The notes under the pieces: model-generated
What the model was told of the DNA's origin: nothing
The model's input: only the letters and a program-made list of their open reading frames with translations
Databases searched by the model: none
Part shown: positions 1 through 8,236 of the stretch, piece by piece
Layout of the letters: each line of letters begins with the position of its first letter
Position numbering within the stretch: the first letter of the stretch is position 1
Source: a marine actinobacterium MedAcidi-G1
GTDB lineage: Bacteria; Actinomycetota; Acidimicrobiia; Acidimicrobiales; MedAcidi-G1
NCBI GenBank assembly: GCA_000817085.1
Contig: JUEM01000017.1
Coordinates: 1 to 36,389 of the forward strand
DNA length: 36,389 bases
Reading direction: 5' to 3'
Program-made: the position numbers and the translations under genes

Positions 1-3000
1 AGTGTGAATGTTGGTACATGGTTGGATGATCTTTGTTCTTCTGATGGTGGTCAGGCTGCTGCTCAGACAATCGTCGCTGATGAAAGCGTCGTTGGTGTTT
101 TGGGTACTTCGTGTTCTGGTGCTGCTACTGCTGCAGCTCCGTTGATCACGGGTGCTGGAATGGTGTTGATCTCTGGTTCTAACACTTCTCCAGCTTTGAC
201 TTCTGATTTGGCTGGTACTGCTGGTGACAATTGGAGTGAGGGTTATTACAGAACTGCTCACAACGATTTGTATCAGGGTGCTGCTGCTGCGAAGTTCGCT
301 TATGAAGTTCTTGGAGCTGCTACTGCTGCGACCATCCATGATGGTGATCCTTACACTGAGGGTCTAGCTACAGCGTTCGCTAACTCTTTCACTGAGCTTG
401 GTGGCGATTTGCAGACAATAACTGCTGTTAATAAGGGCGACACTGACATGGTTCCAGTTCTCACTGAGGTGGCTGCTGGTTCTCCTGATCTTTTGTTCTT
501 CCCTATCTTCCCGCCGGAAGGTAACTTCATATCACAGCAAGTAGGCGAGGTTTCTGGTCTTGAGAACACAACCTTGATGGCCGCTGACGGAATGTTGGTG
601 GACAACTACATGGAAATCCCTGAATCTGAGGGTGTGTTCATGTCAGGTCCGGATCTTAACTTCGAAGGAAACGCTAATGCTGCTACCGGTGAAACCGGTG
701 ACGGTTTCTTGGCTGCTTACGAAGCAGAGCATGGTGAAGCACCATCTGCTGCTTTCTGGGCACACGCTTACGATGCTACGACGCTTCTTCTTTCAGCTAT
801 CGAGGCTGCATCATCTAAAGATGGTGACAATCTTGTAGTTGATCGTGCTGGTGTTCGTGAATTCATGGCAGGTGTTTCAAGCTGGCCTGGAATCATTGGT
901 GACATTTCTTGTGACGCCTTTGGTGATTGTGGTTCACAGCGAATTGCTGTTGTAGAACACAATGACAGCAGCGATATCGCAGCTGGTAAAAACAATGTTG
1001 TATTCACATACTCACCAGGAAAATCCGCTGTAACAGGAGCACTCTCATCCGCTGAAGCGATGTGTGTTGGTTTGGTTACTGATGTTGGTCAGGTTGATGA
1101 CAAATCATTCAACCAAGCTGCATGGAATGGAGTCCTCCAAGCCGCTGAAGACCTTGGCGCTGATGTTGATTACATCGAGACTCAGTCTTCTAAAGACTAC
1201 GCAAATAACATCGGGTTGTTTGCCGATAGTGGTTGTGATGTGATCGTGACTGTTGGTTTCGCCCTCGCTGATGCCACAACTGCTGCGGCAGCTGAATACC
1301 CTGATGTTGATTTCGTTGGTGTTGATCAGTTCTATGGTGAGCCTGTAGATGGTGTTGCTGGTCTAATCTTTGCTGAAGATCAGGCTGGTTTCTTAGCTGG
1401 TGCTTTAGCAGCGAGTATCTCAAAAACAGGAATTGTTGCAGAAGTACTAGGAACAGACTTGGTACCGCCCGTTTTAGCTTTCGGTGAAGGTTTCGTCAAC
1501 GGTGCCAAGTACGTGAACTCTGATATTAAAGTGATTAAGACATACCACCCAGGTGGTATTGATACTGCGTTCACTGATCCTGAGTGGGGTGCAACCACTG
1601 CACGTCAGGCTCTAGAGAATGGTGCAGATGTTGTGTTCGGTGCTGGCGGTAAAACCGGTAACGGCGCGATTATTGAAGTGGCGAGCGAAGACGGTGCATA
1701 CTGTATTGGTGTCGATCTAGATCAATGGGAAAGCGTTCCTGAAGCTCACCCTTGTCTAGTCTCGAGTTCCATGAAAATGATTGGCGAAGGTGTATTTGAT
1801 CTTGTTTCGCAGGCAGCCGCAGGGACTATGCCTGCCGGTAACTACTTAGGAAAAGTTGGTCTCGCTCCGTTCCATGACTTCGATTCAATGGTAAGTGACG
1901 ACATCAAATCAATGCTCGCAACTCTCAAAGCAGACCTCGAGTCTGGTGCAATGAGCCCATGCGTATGGGACGCAGACAGCAACCCAGACTGCGCAGAACC
2001 TGAACCACTAACTGCGTCTTGGAGGGGAGTAACAGAGGATGCTATTCATGTAGGGGTATCCATGTTGGACTTTGCATTTTTAGTAGAAACTAATCTCTCT
2101 CCTCAAGGATGGGGAGACCAGCAACTCGTATGGGAAACTTTCGTTGAAAAACTTAATAATGACGGAGGCATATTAGGAAGAAAACTAATTGTCGACTCTT
2201 ACAAGTATTACAGCCCAATTGGACCTATTTTAGGTGGAATTGATCCAGAAGCAGTTTGTCTTGAGCTAGCAGCCGATATAGAGACCTTTGCGATACTAGG
2301 AGGCTTCCTAGGTCCCGTCGAAGACACTAATACATGCATTACTGGAACACAGAACACGGTTATGGTCGGCGGTCGACAGACGGCTGAACGACTAGCAGCT
2401 TCAACAGCACCATGGATCGAACCGGGAACAATGAAAGAAACCAAAATGAAAGTATTCCTCTCACTTCTAGAGCAAGAAGGATTACTAGAAGGTAAAAATA
2501 TCGCTCTCGTAGGCAACGAAGATGATGGACCATACCAGTTGGCCAGTGAACTACTGGGCAATATGGACGCAAATGTCGTTCTCGATGTGGGAGTTCAAGT
2601 ACCAGTAGGGGATACTGCAGCTGAAGATGCCAGATGGGATGTGCTTGTGCAAAATGTTCTTGCTTCCAATGCTGATGTCGCAGTGCTAGTAGGTGGAGAA
2701 CGAGCCGGTATACGAAACCTTGCAAACAATGACATCGATATGGATCTCTACGTGATGAACTCAGAAACATTCACCAACTTGAGTGAAAGCGTCACACCAG
2801 ATATGGCAGAAGGTGCTATTTCACTTACAGGCTTGACTGAACAAGAAACATGGGATGATCCTCTTACGCAAAATAATTGCGTGATCCCATTCAAAGAAGC
2901 CAACCCCGACCTGGTGATAGAAGGCCCCGACCAATTCGATGAAGGAGAGGAAGAATGGTATCGATCAATTATGAGTTACTGTAGGTGGCTACACCTATTC

Positions 3001-3225
3001 TCCATGATCGTTGAAACAGCAGGGCCGAATTTAACTCACGAAACATTCTTAGCAGCTGCTGAATCGATGTCAGACTTTGTTCTTCCTGGACAACCATACA
3101 ACTCAATTTCACCTGGGAAATACGACGCAAGTGATTCCTTCAGACTTTCAGTCTTTGATTCATCTTCTGGTGGTGATCAAGGTGCGTTAGTTCCATTGAC
3201 AGGGATACTCGACGGGACTCCATAA
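1..3225 (+). CDS. Three-domain solute-binding receptor (Peripla_BP_6 + BMP/PnrA + Peripla_BP_6), 5'-partial
   Basis: The frame is open from base 1, so the start and the signal peptide lie outside the window. Counting from base 4, about 1073 residues are visible. Residues 1-340 match the branched-chain amino-acid/amide ABC binding family (LIVBP-like), entering at the stretch 'VVGVLGTSCSGAATAAAPL'; about 60-100 N-terminal residues are missing. Residues 351-650 match the BMP/PnrA nucleoside-binding lipoprotein family ('GLVTDVGQVDDKSFNQAAW', 'FVGVDQFY', 'VFGAGGKTGNG'). Residues 672-1073 are a second LIVBP-like domain that opens like a mature N-terminus ('SWRGVTEDAIHVGV'). Cys pairs lie near residues 303/309 and 653/663, close to the domain borders. 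No permease or ATPase gene follows. Base usage shifts from GCT/GGT-rich in domain 1 to more mixed codons in domain 3. Domain families are clear; ligands are unknown. Chimeric assembly is the main alternative, but the frame stays open through both junctions. Confidence 0.85.
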   Translation, partial: SVNVGTWLDDLCSSDGGQAAAQTIVADESVVGVLGTSCSGAATAAAPLITGAGMVLISGSNTSPALTSDLAGTAGDNWSEGYYRTAHNDLYQGAAAAKFAYEVLGAATAATIHDGDPYTEGLATAFANSFTELGGDLQTITAVNKGDTDMVPVLTEVAAGSPDLLFFPIFPPEGNFISQQVGEVSGLENTTLMAADGMLVDNYMEIPESEGVFMSGPDLNFEGNANAATGETGDGFLAAYEAEHGEAPSAAFWAHAYDATTLLLSAIEAASSKDGDNLVVDRAGVREFMAGVSSWPGIIGDISCDAFGDCGSQRIAVVEHNDSSDIAAGKNNVVFTYSPGKSAVTGALSSAEAMCVGLVTDVGQVDDKSFNQAAWNGVLQAAEDLGADVDYIETQSSKDYANNIGLFADSGCDVIVTVGFALADATTAAAAEYPDVDFVGVDQFYGEPVDGVAGLIFAEDQAGFLAGALAASISKTGIVAEVLGTDLVPPVLAFGEGFVNGAKYVNSDIKVIKTYHPGGIDTAFTDPEWGATTARQALENGADVVFGAGGKTGNGAIIEVASEDGAYCIGVDLDQWESVPEAHPCLVSSSMKMIGEGVFDLVSQAAAGTMPAGNYLGKVGLAPFHDFDSMVSDDIKSMLATLKADLESGAMSPCVWDADSNPDCAEPEPLTASWRGVTEDAIHVGVSMLDFAFLVETNLSPQGWGDQQLVWETFVEKLNNDGGILGRKLIVDSYKYYSPIGPILGGIDPEAVCLELAADIETFAILGGFLGPVEDTNTCITGTQNTVMVGGRQTAERLAASTAPWIEPGTMKETKMKVFLSLLEQEGLLEGKNIALVGNEDDGPYQLASELLGNMDANVVLDVGVQVPVGDTAAEDARWDVLVQNVLASNADVAVLVGGERAGIRNLANNDIDMDLYVMNSETFTNLSESVTPDMAEGAISLTGLTEQETWDDPLTQNNCVIPFKEANPDLVIEGPDQFDEGEEEWYRSIMSYCRWLHLFSMIVETAGPNLTHETFLAAAESMSDFVLPGQPYNSISPGKYDASDSFRLSVFDSSSGGDQGALVPLTGILDGTP

Positions 3226-3231
3226 CAAGAA

Positions 3232-3265
3232 TTGGGTGGGTGAGTGCATGCATTTACCCACCCAA
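3232..3265 (+). terminator. Hairpin after the binding-protein gene
   Basis: A perfect 10-bp inverted repeat, TTGGGTGGGT (3232-3241) with ACCCACCCAA (3256-3265), encloses a 14-base loop and starts 6 bases after the stop codon. The stem is GC-rich, but the following bases are A-rich rather than a T-run, so it is not a textbook intrinsic terminator. It could also be a 3'-stabilising stem or act on the opposite strand. The rest of the gap, to 3372, is AT-rich and shows nothing else I can name. Confidence 0.55.
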
Positions 3266-3372
3266 AAACTCTAAATACAGCTATATGCCAACAAATTGAT
3301 CAAGTATCAAAGTAATAGTTTTAAAGATAATGTAGATTATCATTGAAAACTATTAATAAAGATTGGTAAACC

Positions 3373-4401
3373 TTGGGTTATAGAAAACTGCCAAAAGAGT
3401 CTGAGATGCCTCCTATTTTTAATGCCTGGCTCGACTGGTTGCCTCTTTTAGAAGATAAACCACCAAATACGATCAAGGCATACAACCAAGGTGTCCGCAG
3501 GGTGCTCTCTTTCACTGAAAAGAGTCCTGATCAATTAACTCCTGACTTTCTAAACCAAGCTGAATTAACTGACACGGTTCGTTCCATGAGATCAAGTGGA
3601 GAAATGTCTAAGGCTACGTTGAATCAAACCCTGGCCGCTTTGAACTCATTTTATGACTTCTGTATAGCCGATGGACTCGTTAAAGAAGTTCCTGATATAA
3701 AACGAATACGTAAAGTCGCAAAACTGGATGTTCCCCAAGTCGACCCAGAATACTATAGGCCGTCTGAGATACGCGACTTATATGAAACAGCAGCTTTTCA
3801 AGATAACAAACATGGTAAGCGTGTCTTGTGGCCAGAACGTGACTTAGCGATGTGCTCATTTCTTGCAGTTCTTGGTTTACGAGCTTCCGAGCTCATAGAT
3901 GCGGATATCAATTGGATATCGCGTGAACGTTTAATTGATAATGATGATCAGGCAACTTGGATGATGCAGGTGTTAGGTAAGGGTAGACGCATTCGCCGGC
4001 TTCCCTTGTCACCGGAACTCGTTCAAGTAAATGAAATATGGCAGACAGAGAGAGCGGAAAGATTTGGTGAACCGAGGCCAGAAGATCCTTTGTTTGTCAC
4101 TAAAGCTGACTCCAAAGATCCCGGTGGGAAACGGTTCACGTATCAAAACTTGCGTTACTGGTTAAGAATTTTAAATAGAGTTGCAGGCTTACGCGACCGC
4201 TCCCCTCACTCTCTTCGTCATACTGCTGGGGTTCAACTGGCAAGTGACGGGGTTCCAATAAATGCGATACAAAGCCTGTTGGGTCATGCGAATATATCTA
4301 CCACAAGTATCTATACTGAGCTTGCTGGCGGCGAGCTAGTAGGAGTGGTGAAAAAGTCTGGAGCTAACACTCTTCTTGGAGACACCTTAAAAGGCGATTG
4401 A
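3373..4401 (+). CDS. Tyrosine recombinase (XerC/XerD-like)
   Basis: The product cuts and rejoins DNA at specific sites through a covalent 3'-phosphotyrosine. Residues about 16-110 form the N-terminal SAM-like core-binding domain, and 125-325 the catalytic domain. The full active-site set is visible: Arg170 ('GLRASEL'), Lys203 ('GKGRR'), His279 and Arg282 ('HSLRH'), His305 ('LLGHANIST') and Tyr314. At 342 residues it is slightly longer than a typical Xer protein (about 300). The start is uncertain: TTG at 3373 is used here, but ATG at 3406 still includes the whole SAM-like domain. The stop lies 2 bases before the yqgE ATG, suggesting co-transcription. No phage genes, cargo or att-like repeats are nearby, so a chromosomal Xer role is more likely than a mobile-element integrase, but the subtype cannot be fixed by eye. 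Confidence 0.88.
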   Translation: MGYRKLPKESEMPPIFNAWLDWLPLLEDKPPNTIKAYNQGVRRVLSFTEKSPDQLTPDFLNQAELTDTVRSMRSSGEMSKATLNQTLAALNSFYDFCIADGLVKEVPDIKRIRKVAKLDVPQVDPEYYRPSEIRDLYETAAFQDNKHGKRVLWPERDLAMCSFLAVLGLRASELIDADINWISRERLIDNDDQATWMMQVLGKGRRIRRLPLSPELVQVNEIWQTERAERFGEPRPEDPLFVTKADSKDPGGKRFTYQNLRYWLRILNRVAGLRDRSPHSLRHTAGVQLASDGVPINAIQSLLGHANISTTSIYTELAGGELVGVVKKSGANTLLGDTLKGD

Positions 4402-4403
4402 TT

Positions 4404-4949
4404 ATGAAATCGTTTCGAGGCAAGCTACTGCTAGCAAAACCCGAGCTTCTTGATTCACATTTTTTCCGTGCAGTGATACTCGTGCTCGAACATAGTAACG
4501 AGGGTGCAATCGGTGTTGTCCTAAATCGTCAGAGTGACCTTTACTCGGCAGATATTTTGCCAAAATGGGACCAGAGCTTAGATAGATTTTCACTGCTTCA
4601 TTGGGGAGGTCCGGTGCAAGAAGAATCATTACTTGCTTTAGGTCTTCAAAATGAATCACCTCGGGATATCTCAAGTGAAGGAATAGGTCGCATACAAGTT
4701 ATTAATTTGAACCCTGAATTGCTCGATATGCACTCAATAGTTGAAGCGCGACTCTATTCGGGGTACGCAGGATGGTCTGCTGGGCAACTAAACGCTGAGA
4801 TATCAGCTGGTGGATGGATAGTCGCTGATGTAGCTGATACTGACCCTTTTTGTGAAAATCCAACTGATTTATGGGCGACAGTTCTTGGAAGGCAGAATGG
4901 TTTCCTTAGCAAACTCTCACAGTACCCAGACGATCCAAGGATGAACTAA
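4404..4949 (+). CDS. yqgE: YqgE/AlgH family protein (UPF0301)
   Basis: A protein of about 181 residues matching the YqgE/AlgH family throughout: 'GKLLLAKPELLDSHFFRAV', 'LVLEHSNEGAIGVVLNR', 'WGGPVQEESLLAL', and 'YSGYAGWSAGQLNAEI' with the following 'GGWIV'. The biochemical role is not established; AlgH was named from alginate regulation in Pseudomonas, and no enzymatic activity is proven. ATG at 4404 is preferred over the in-frame TTG at 4398 because an AAAAGG stretch sits at a normal distance upstream. It is probably translated with the recombinase gene just before it and ends 3 bases before the stop of the convergent transpeptidase-like gene, leaving no room for a separate terminator. Confidence 0.9.
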   Translation: MKSFRGKLLLAKPELLDSHFFRAVILVLEHSNEGAIGVVLNRQSDLYSADILPKWDQSLDRFSLLHWGGPVQEESLLALGLQNESPRDISSEGIGRIQVINLNPELLDMHSIVEARLYSGYAGWSAGQLNAEISAGGWIVADVADTDPFCENPTDLWATVLGRQNGFLSKLSQYPDDPRMN

Positions 4950-4952
4950 CGC

Positions 4953-5864
4953 TCATCCAACTATTTGCACAGGAGTTCCTAATGGTAAACCAGCTAAAAG
5001 GTTTAAAACTTTTTTACTGACTCTTATGCAACCCCTAGTACCAAGTTCCCCACTCCCCTCCTCTAAGTTATTTTCAAGGAAGGCTATTGCTGGATCTCCT
5101 TCACTGGTTGAGTCCATACTTGTTGAGAAAGCGGTTATCCCAACCAATATGTCGCCTGATATTTCATCGCCACCTGAGTTTATTTCATTTATATAGAAAT
5201 CTCCTAATGGAGTTGGATGCTCGTCACTTCCACTAATGAATGCTTCTCTGAAGAGCAACTCACCGTTACGCCACCCTTCTAACACTCCTGAGTATTTATC
5301 TACAATCACTTTCGCTTTATGTTCTGTTATCGAAACGCTGTCTCTTTCAACCCAGGCGAGCGTTCCGTGTGGCCTGATTGGCATTAACACTTGGACCCAA
5401 TCTTCTTCTATCTTACGAATCAGTAAAACACGCTCTCCTTTAAAAGGTCCAGGATTTGAAAGGAGCCATTTTGGTTCAGAATCAGTTTGTTTTTTAAACG
5501 CTTCAAGCATTGTATTAATTGCTGTCGCTGCATAAAAAGGTTTGTCGAGAGTTTCAACAAGTGACGTTGTGGTTGTTGTAGACGGTCTAGTTGTCTTCGG
5601 CACTGTAATGCTTTCTACAGGGGCCGTCGTTGTAGTTGCGGGTATTGACAGTGTTGTCGAAGTTGAGTTTGCTACTGTTGGTTGGGTTTGTACAGAGTCA
5701 CCTGATAGAGAGGTTTCTGCTTCTGAGGCTTCTCCTATAAGTCTCATCCCAACTTTACTGTGATCTTCACTGACCTCTTCTTGAGTGTCTGCGCAAGAAC
5801 TGAAAAGAGTAGCGGTCAGAGATATAACGATTACTGGGCATAAGCACCTGTTCTTAGAAAGCAT
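4953..5864 (-). CDS. Secreted L,D-transpeptidase-like (YkuD) lipoprotein lacking the catalytic His
   Basis: A 303-residue exported protein. Residues 1-24 form a lipoprotein signal with a plausible lipobox ending at Cys24 ('TLFSSC'). Residues about 50-105 are a Ser/Thr/Pro-rich wall-spanning linker. Residues about 135-180 resemble the SH3-like segment of actinobacterial Ldt proteins ('WVQVLMPIRPHGTLAWV'). Residues 183-303 are the YkuD domain, with 'TPLGDFYI' and the catalytic motif 'GTRGCIRVS' (Cys279). Active family members carry His in an 'IAIHG' motif 16-18 residues before the Cys; here the aligned segment reads 'IAFLEN', with Leu263 in place of His. It may therefore be inactive, a peptidoglycan-binding protein, or use a different base. 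It overlaps the upstream exonuclease gene by 1 nt (TAATG), so the two are probably translated together. Confidence 0.85.
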   Translation of the reverse strand: MLSKNRCLCPVIVISLTATLFSSCADTQEEVSEDHSKVGMRLIGEASEAETSLSGDSVQTQPTVANSTSTTLSIPATTTTAPVESITVPKTTRPSTTTTTSLVETLDKPFYAATAINTMLEAFKKQTDSEPKWLLSNPGPFKGERVLLIRKIEEDWVQVLMPIRPHGTLAWVERDSVSITEHKAKVIVDKYSGVLEGWRNGELLFREAFISGSDEHPTPLGDFYINEINSGGDEISGDILVGITAFSTSMDSTSEGDPAIAFLENNLEEGSGELGTRGCIRVSKKVLNLLAGLPLGTPVQIVG

Positions 5865-6442
5865 TAAATTGCCGGTCGAAGCTCAAAGAGTCCGGATGCG
5901 TCTGGTGTAAATAGGGATGGTTGAAATACTGGTGAATCAACTTTCGTATTTGATGAATCAAGAAGCTTGATTAGAACCGAAGCGAGAGCATGGGTATCGG
6001 CTAGCGCTTCATGTGCATTAGACAATTCGACACCAAGTGCTTCACTCAGCTCGACGAGTTTCCCGGGATATCCGAGCCCTTTAGCTAGTGGGAGCGTGTC
6101 GAAGGCTTCTAACTGCAAGTCACCTAAACCGGCTTTATTCCATTCCTCTCGAATGAATCCGCAATCGAACGGTGCATTATGAGCAACTGGAATCGAACCG
6201 TCAAATTTCTCTGAGATATCTCCAGCAATTTGTTTAAAATTTGGCGCCGAATCCAACCAGCTACTTTTTATCCCATGTATATCTGGTCTGCCTAAATCGA
6301 TCGGAGTTGGACCAACTAAAGTTGTCCACTCATCTAAGAAATCTCCATTGCTGTTTACTTTGACTATGGCAATTTCAATTACTTGACCTTTTTTGGCATC
6401 GAGACTTGTTGTCTCTACATCGAAGCAGGAAAATATCGCCAT
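5864..6442 (-). CDS. DEDDh 3'-5' exonuclease (DnaQ/epsilon-like)
   Basis: The product is a metal-dependent 3'-5' exonuclease of the DnaQ superfamily. From the chosen ATG (192 residues), Asp8 and Glu10 form motif I ('FDVETT'), Asp93 lies in motif II ('HNAPFDCGFI'), and His144 and Asp149 form motif III ('HEALADTHA'), giving a complete DEDDh set. It is a stand-alone exonuclease domain without helicase, GIY-YIG or polymerase parts, so it could be a polymerase III epsilon-like proofreader or a repair/RNA-processing nuclease. An upstream GTG at 6454 would overlap the previous stop as GTGA, but the AGGAG motif touches that GTG, whereas it lies 11 nt ahead of the ATG at 6442; I prefer the ATG. The gene follows the putative selenoprotein gene without a gap. 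Confidence 0.88.
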   Translation of the reverse strand: MAIFSCFDVETTSLDAKKGQVIEIAIVKVNSNGDFLDEWTTLVGPTPIDLGRPDIHGIKSSWLDSAPNFKQIAGDISEKFDGSIPVAHNAPFDCGFIREEWNKAGLGDLQLEAFDTLPLAKGLGYPGKLVELSEALGVELSNAHEALADTHALASVLIKLLDSSNTKVDSPVFQPSLFTPDASGLFELRPAI

Positions 6443-6450
6443 CTTTGATA

Positions 6451-7896
6451 TCACTCCTGGGAGTTACTAAATCCTTGGTAGTTATTCAAACCAAGCTCTT
6501 CTCTCTCCTCGACGGTGTTCGACATCATCACGTCATCAAGAGGAATACCTATCGCATCAGCTGAACGTACAAGTCCGTTAAAGATAGCCACGATTGAAGA
6601 AGCTTTTACAAATGCTTCCTCTCCCATGCGTTCAACGATTTCGGCAGTCAAGTCGCTTACTTTCGGTGGGTAATTATTCGCCGATTCTGTGAATTCCACT
6701 AAAAGCTCTCCATGTTCAATGTCAGTCGCTATTGGCTCCCCTATCGCACATGATAAAGAAACATTATTATCAGTAGCTTTACTACTCGCACGGAGAAGCA
6801 TCACATGAGCGGAGGTTCAATAGAAACATTCATTGATTGATGAGGTTCTAGCTGCAATTATCTCAACCTGGGATCTCGATAACGGTTCATTGTCATCCCA
6901 GATCATTGAAATAAACTTGTCAGCACCCGCATACATGCTTTCCACGAGCTTCATCCGAAGTGCATTATCTTTCGGAACGAAAGAAAGAGCACGTGCAACA
7001 TTTGGTCCAACCCAGTTTTCTGTATGCCAAGGTAGAAATGCGCCACCATCAGATAACCCTTCGGGCACTGATTTAGTGGGTTTACCATTCTTAGGAACGG
7101 GAAGAGAGACAACTGGTCTTCCTAGTAGCAAGCAGAAGATGTCAACAGGGACGATATTTACAACAAGTGAAACCAACTCGGAGTATTTTCCTTCGCCGAT
7201 TAGAGCGATAGCTTCTTTAGCCCACTTTTCTTCAATCTCGTGTGCGTTATTGGTCACCTTCCAGACAATTTCAGTTACAAGCGGCGAAATAACCGGACTT
7301 GCCTCAATGCTCAAATCTGATAAGGATTGAGCATTCTTTGAAGGGGCATTATCGCGCGCTTTCCTTACTTCTTCTACGATTGCAATCCGTTCTTTGCCGG
7401 TCCACCATTCACCGGGTTCAGCGATACGTTCCCAACACGCGTTGAATGACTCGATCATTGCTTCTGGGACATTCTGATCGAAGGTTTCCTTGTTGAAGGT
7501 TCGCCTATCCACTACAGCGTAATCTTGCACTGTTTTAAATGCTGCCTCATTTGGTTTCAGTTCATGAGGGCGTGGAATTCTAAAGCATCGTCCTCGAATT
7601 GCATTTTTATGCGCTTGGAGGCCTTCTATCTTTTCATCTTCAGGCAGGGAAAGGAGTCTCTTTTGCTCATTAAGATCAGCCCATGTTGTACCATCTATCC
7701 ATCCAAAGGGAACCATAAAAGGTGTTTTTGGACACATTTTATTAAAAGTTCTAGCTATGACTTTTGGCAGTAAACGGAGTTCGTTGGGAACCCATTCAGG
7801 ATTTTCTGACAAAAAATCTTCATGCTCTTCGCGAAGGCGCTTATTCAATTCTCGTGAGTCACCGGAAGGAAAGTAAAGCTCCTTGAAAGTATTCAT
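6451..7896 (-). CDS. AhpD-like (CMD family) peroxidase-related selenoprotein, TGA read as Sec
   Basis: Two open frames on the minus strand lie in the same frame, separated only by TGA at 6819-6817. Read through, they give 481 residues. The C-terminal part (about 300-481) matches the AhpD/carboxymuconolactone-decarboxylase fold of the 'peroxidase-related enzyme' group. AhpD needs the pattern Glu-x11-Cys-x2-Cys-x3-His; here it is Glu345, Cys357, codon 360 = TGA, His364, with exact AhpD spacing, so the stop sits precisely at the second catalytic Cys. The sequence after the TGA continues the fold ('AIFNGLVRSADAIGIPLDD'). Residues 1-300 are an unusually long N-terminal region that I do not recognise. 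ATG 7896 has a strong GGGGAG ribosome site. The gene lies 13 nt after a small membrane-protein gene. The proposed role is thiol/selenol peroxide or disulfide chemistry. TGA is an ordinary stop elsewhere in the window, so genome-wide recoding is unlikely. No sel genes are in the window. Confidence 0.82.
6776..6819 (-). promoter_or_regulatory. Candidate bacterial SECIS element at the in-frame TGA
   Basis: Just after the TGA (6819-6817), the mRNA can fold as GCUU (6799-6796) with AAGC (6779-6776), a 5-base bulge, and an upper stem CUC (6795-6793) with GAG (6787-6785) closing the loop CGUGC. The apical loop begins 24 bases after the TGA and has G as its second base, which fits the general bacterial SECIS pattern of a short stem with a G near the start of the loop, 16-37 bases downstream. 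A competing, wobble-rich pairing of 6809-6802 with 6792-6785 is also possible. The fold was drawn by hand and no energies were calculated. Confidence 0.4.
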
Positions 7897-7909
7897 GCTC
7901 TCCCCGTCT

Positions 7910-8194
7910 CTAATTAAGAGTCTCTGGCGCTTCCACTTCTGGAACTTGCTCTAATTCTGGTAGAACACAAGATCTCAGTTCAGCAATTGTTCGACCCGCG
8001 ATATCTTCTCTATCCATTGAAGTAACTCGTAACCCAGCTAAAGATTCAACTACTTGTGTGTATGTAGCCAACTGTGTTGCACATGTTTGATGCTTTTCCT
8101 CGATCCATATTTTTATTGAGAAAACAGACAAAATGAGAAGAGATAGGGCGGCAACCACAGCCGCTGCTGCTTTTAGTTTTGCATACTTGTACAT
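7910..8194 (-). CDS. Small single-pass membrane protein, unknown function
   Basis: A 94-residue protein I do not recognise. Residues about 8-31 form one hydrophobic helix ('AAAAVVAALSLLILSVFSIK') after a basic N-terminus, giving a signal anchor with the remainder probably outside. The outer part has two Cys residues (about 38 and 76) and an acidic, Pro-containing tail ('LEQVPEVEAPETLN'). No clear Shine-Dalgarno sequence precedes ATG 8194. It ends 13 nt before the AhpD-like selenoprotein gene on the same strand, so the two are probably one transcript; a redox link through the Cys pair is speculation. Confidence 0.6.
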   Translation of the reverse strand: MYKYAKLKAAAAVVAALSLLILSVFSIKIWIEEKHQTCATQLATYTQVVESLAGLRVTSMDREDIAGRTIAELRSCVLPELEQVPEVEAPETLN

Positions 8195-8236
8195 AATTTG
8201 ATTTTACACGTATAAAAAGATTTGTGAATTCAGGGA

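Noticed and set aside
3373-4401. An integrase marking a mobile element or prophage.
   Set aside because: No att-like repeats, tRNA, phage genes or transferred cargo are seen around it; the following gene is the housekeeping-type yqgE.
6451-6804. A separate 117-residue gene starting GTG 6804.
   Set aside because: It is the in-frame continuation of the AhpD-like protein after the TGA and carries the second half of that fold, with no ribosome site of its own.
6451-7896. Genome-wide reading of TGA as Trp.
   Set aside because: TGA ends several intact genes here at natural lengths (the recombinase, folB-folK, trkA and this gene itself), and Trp is encoded by TGG.
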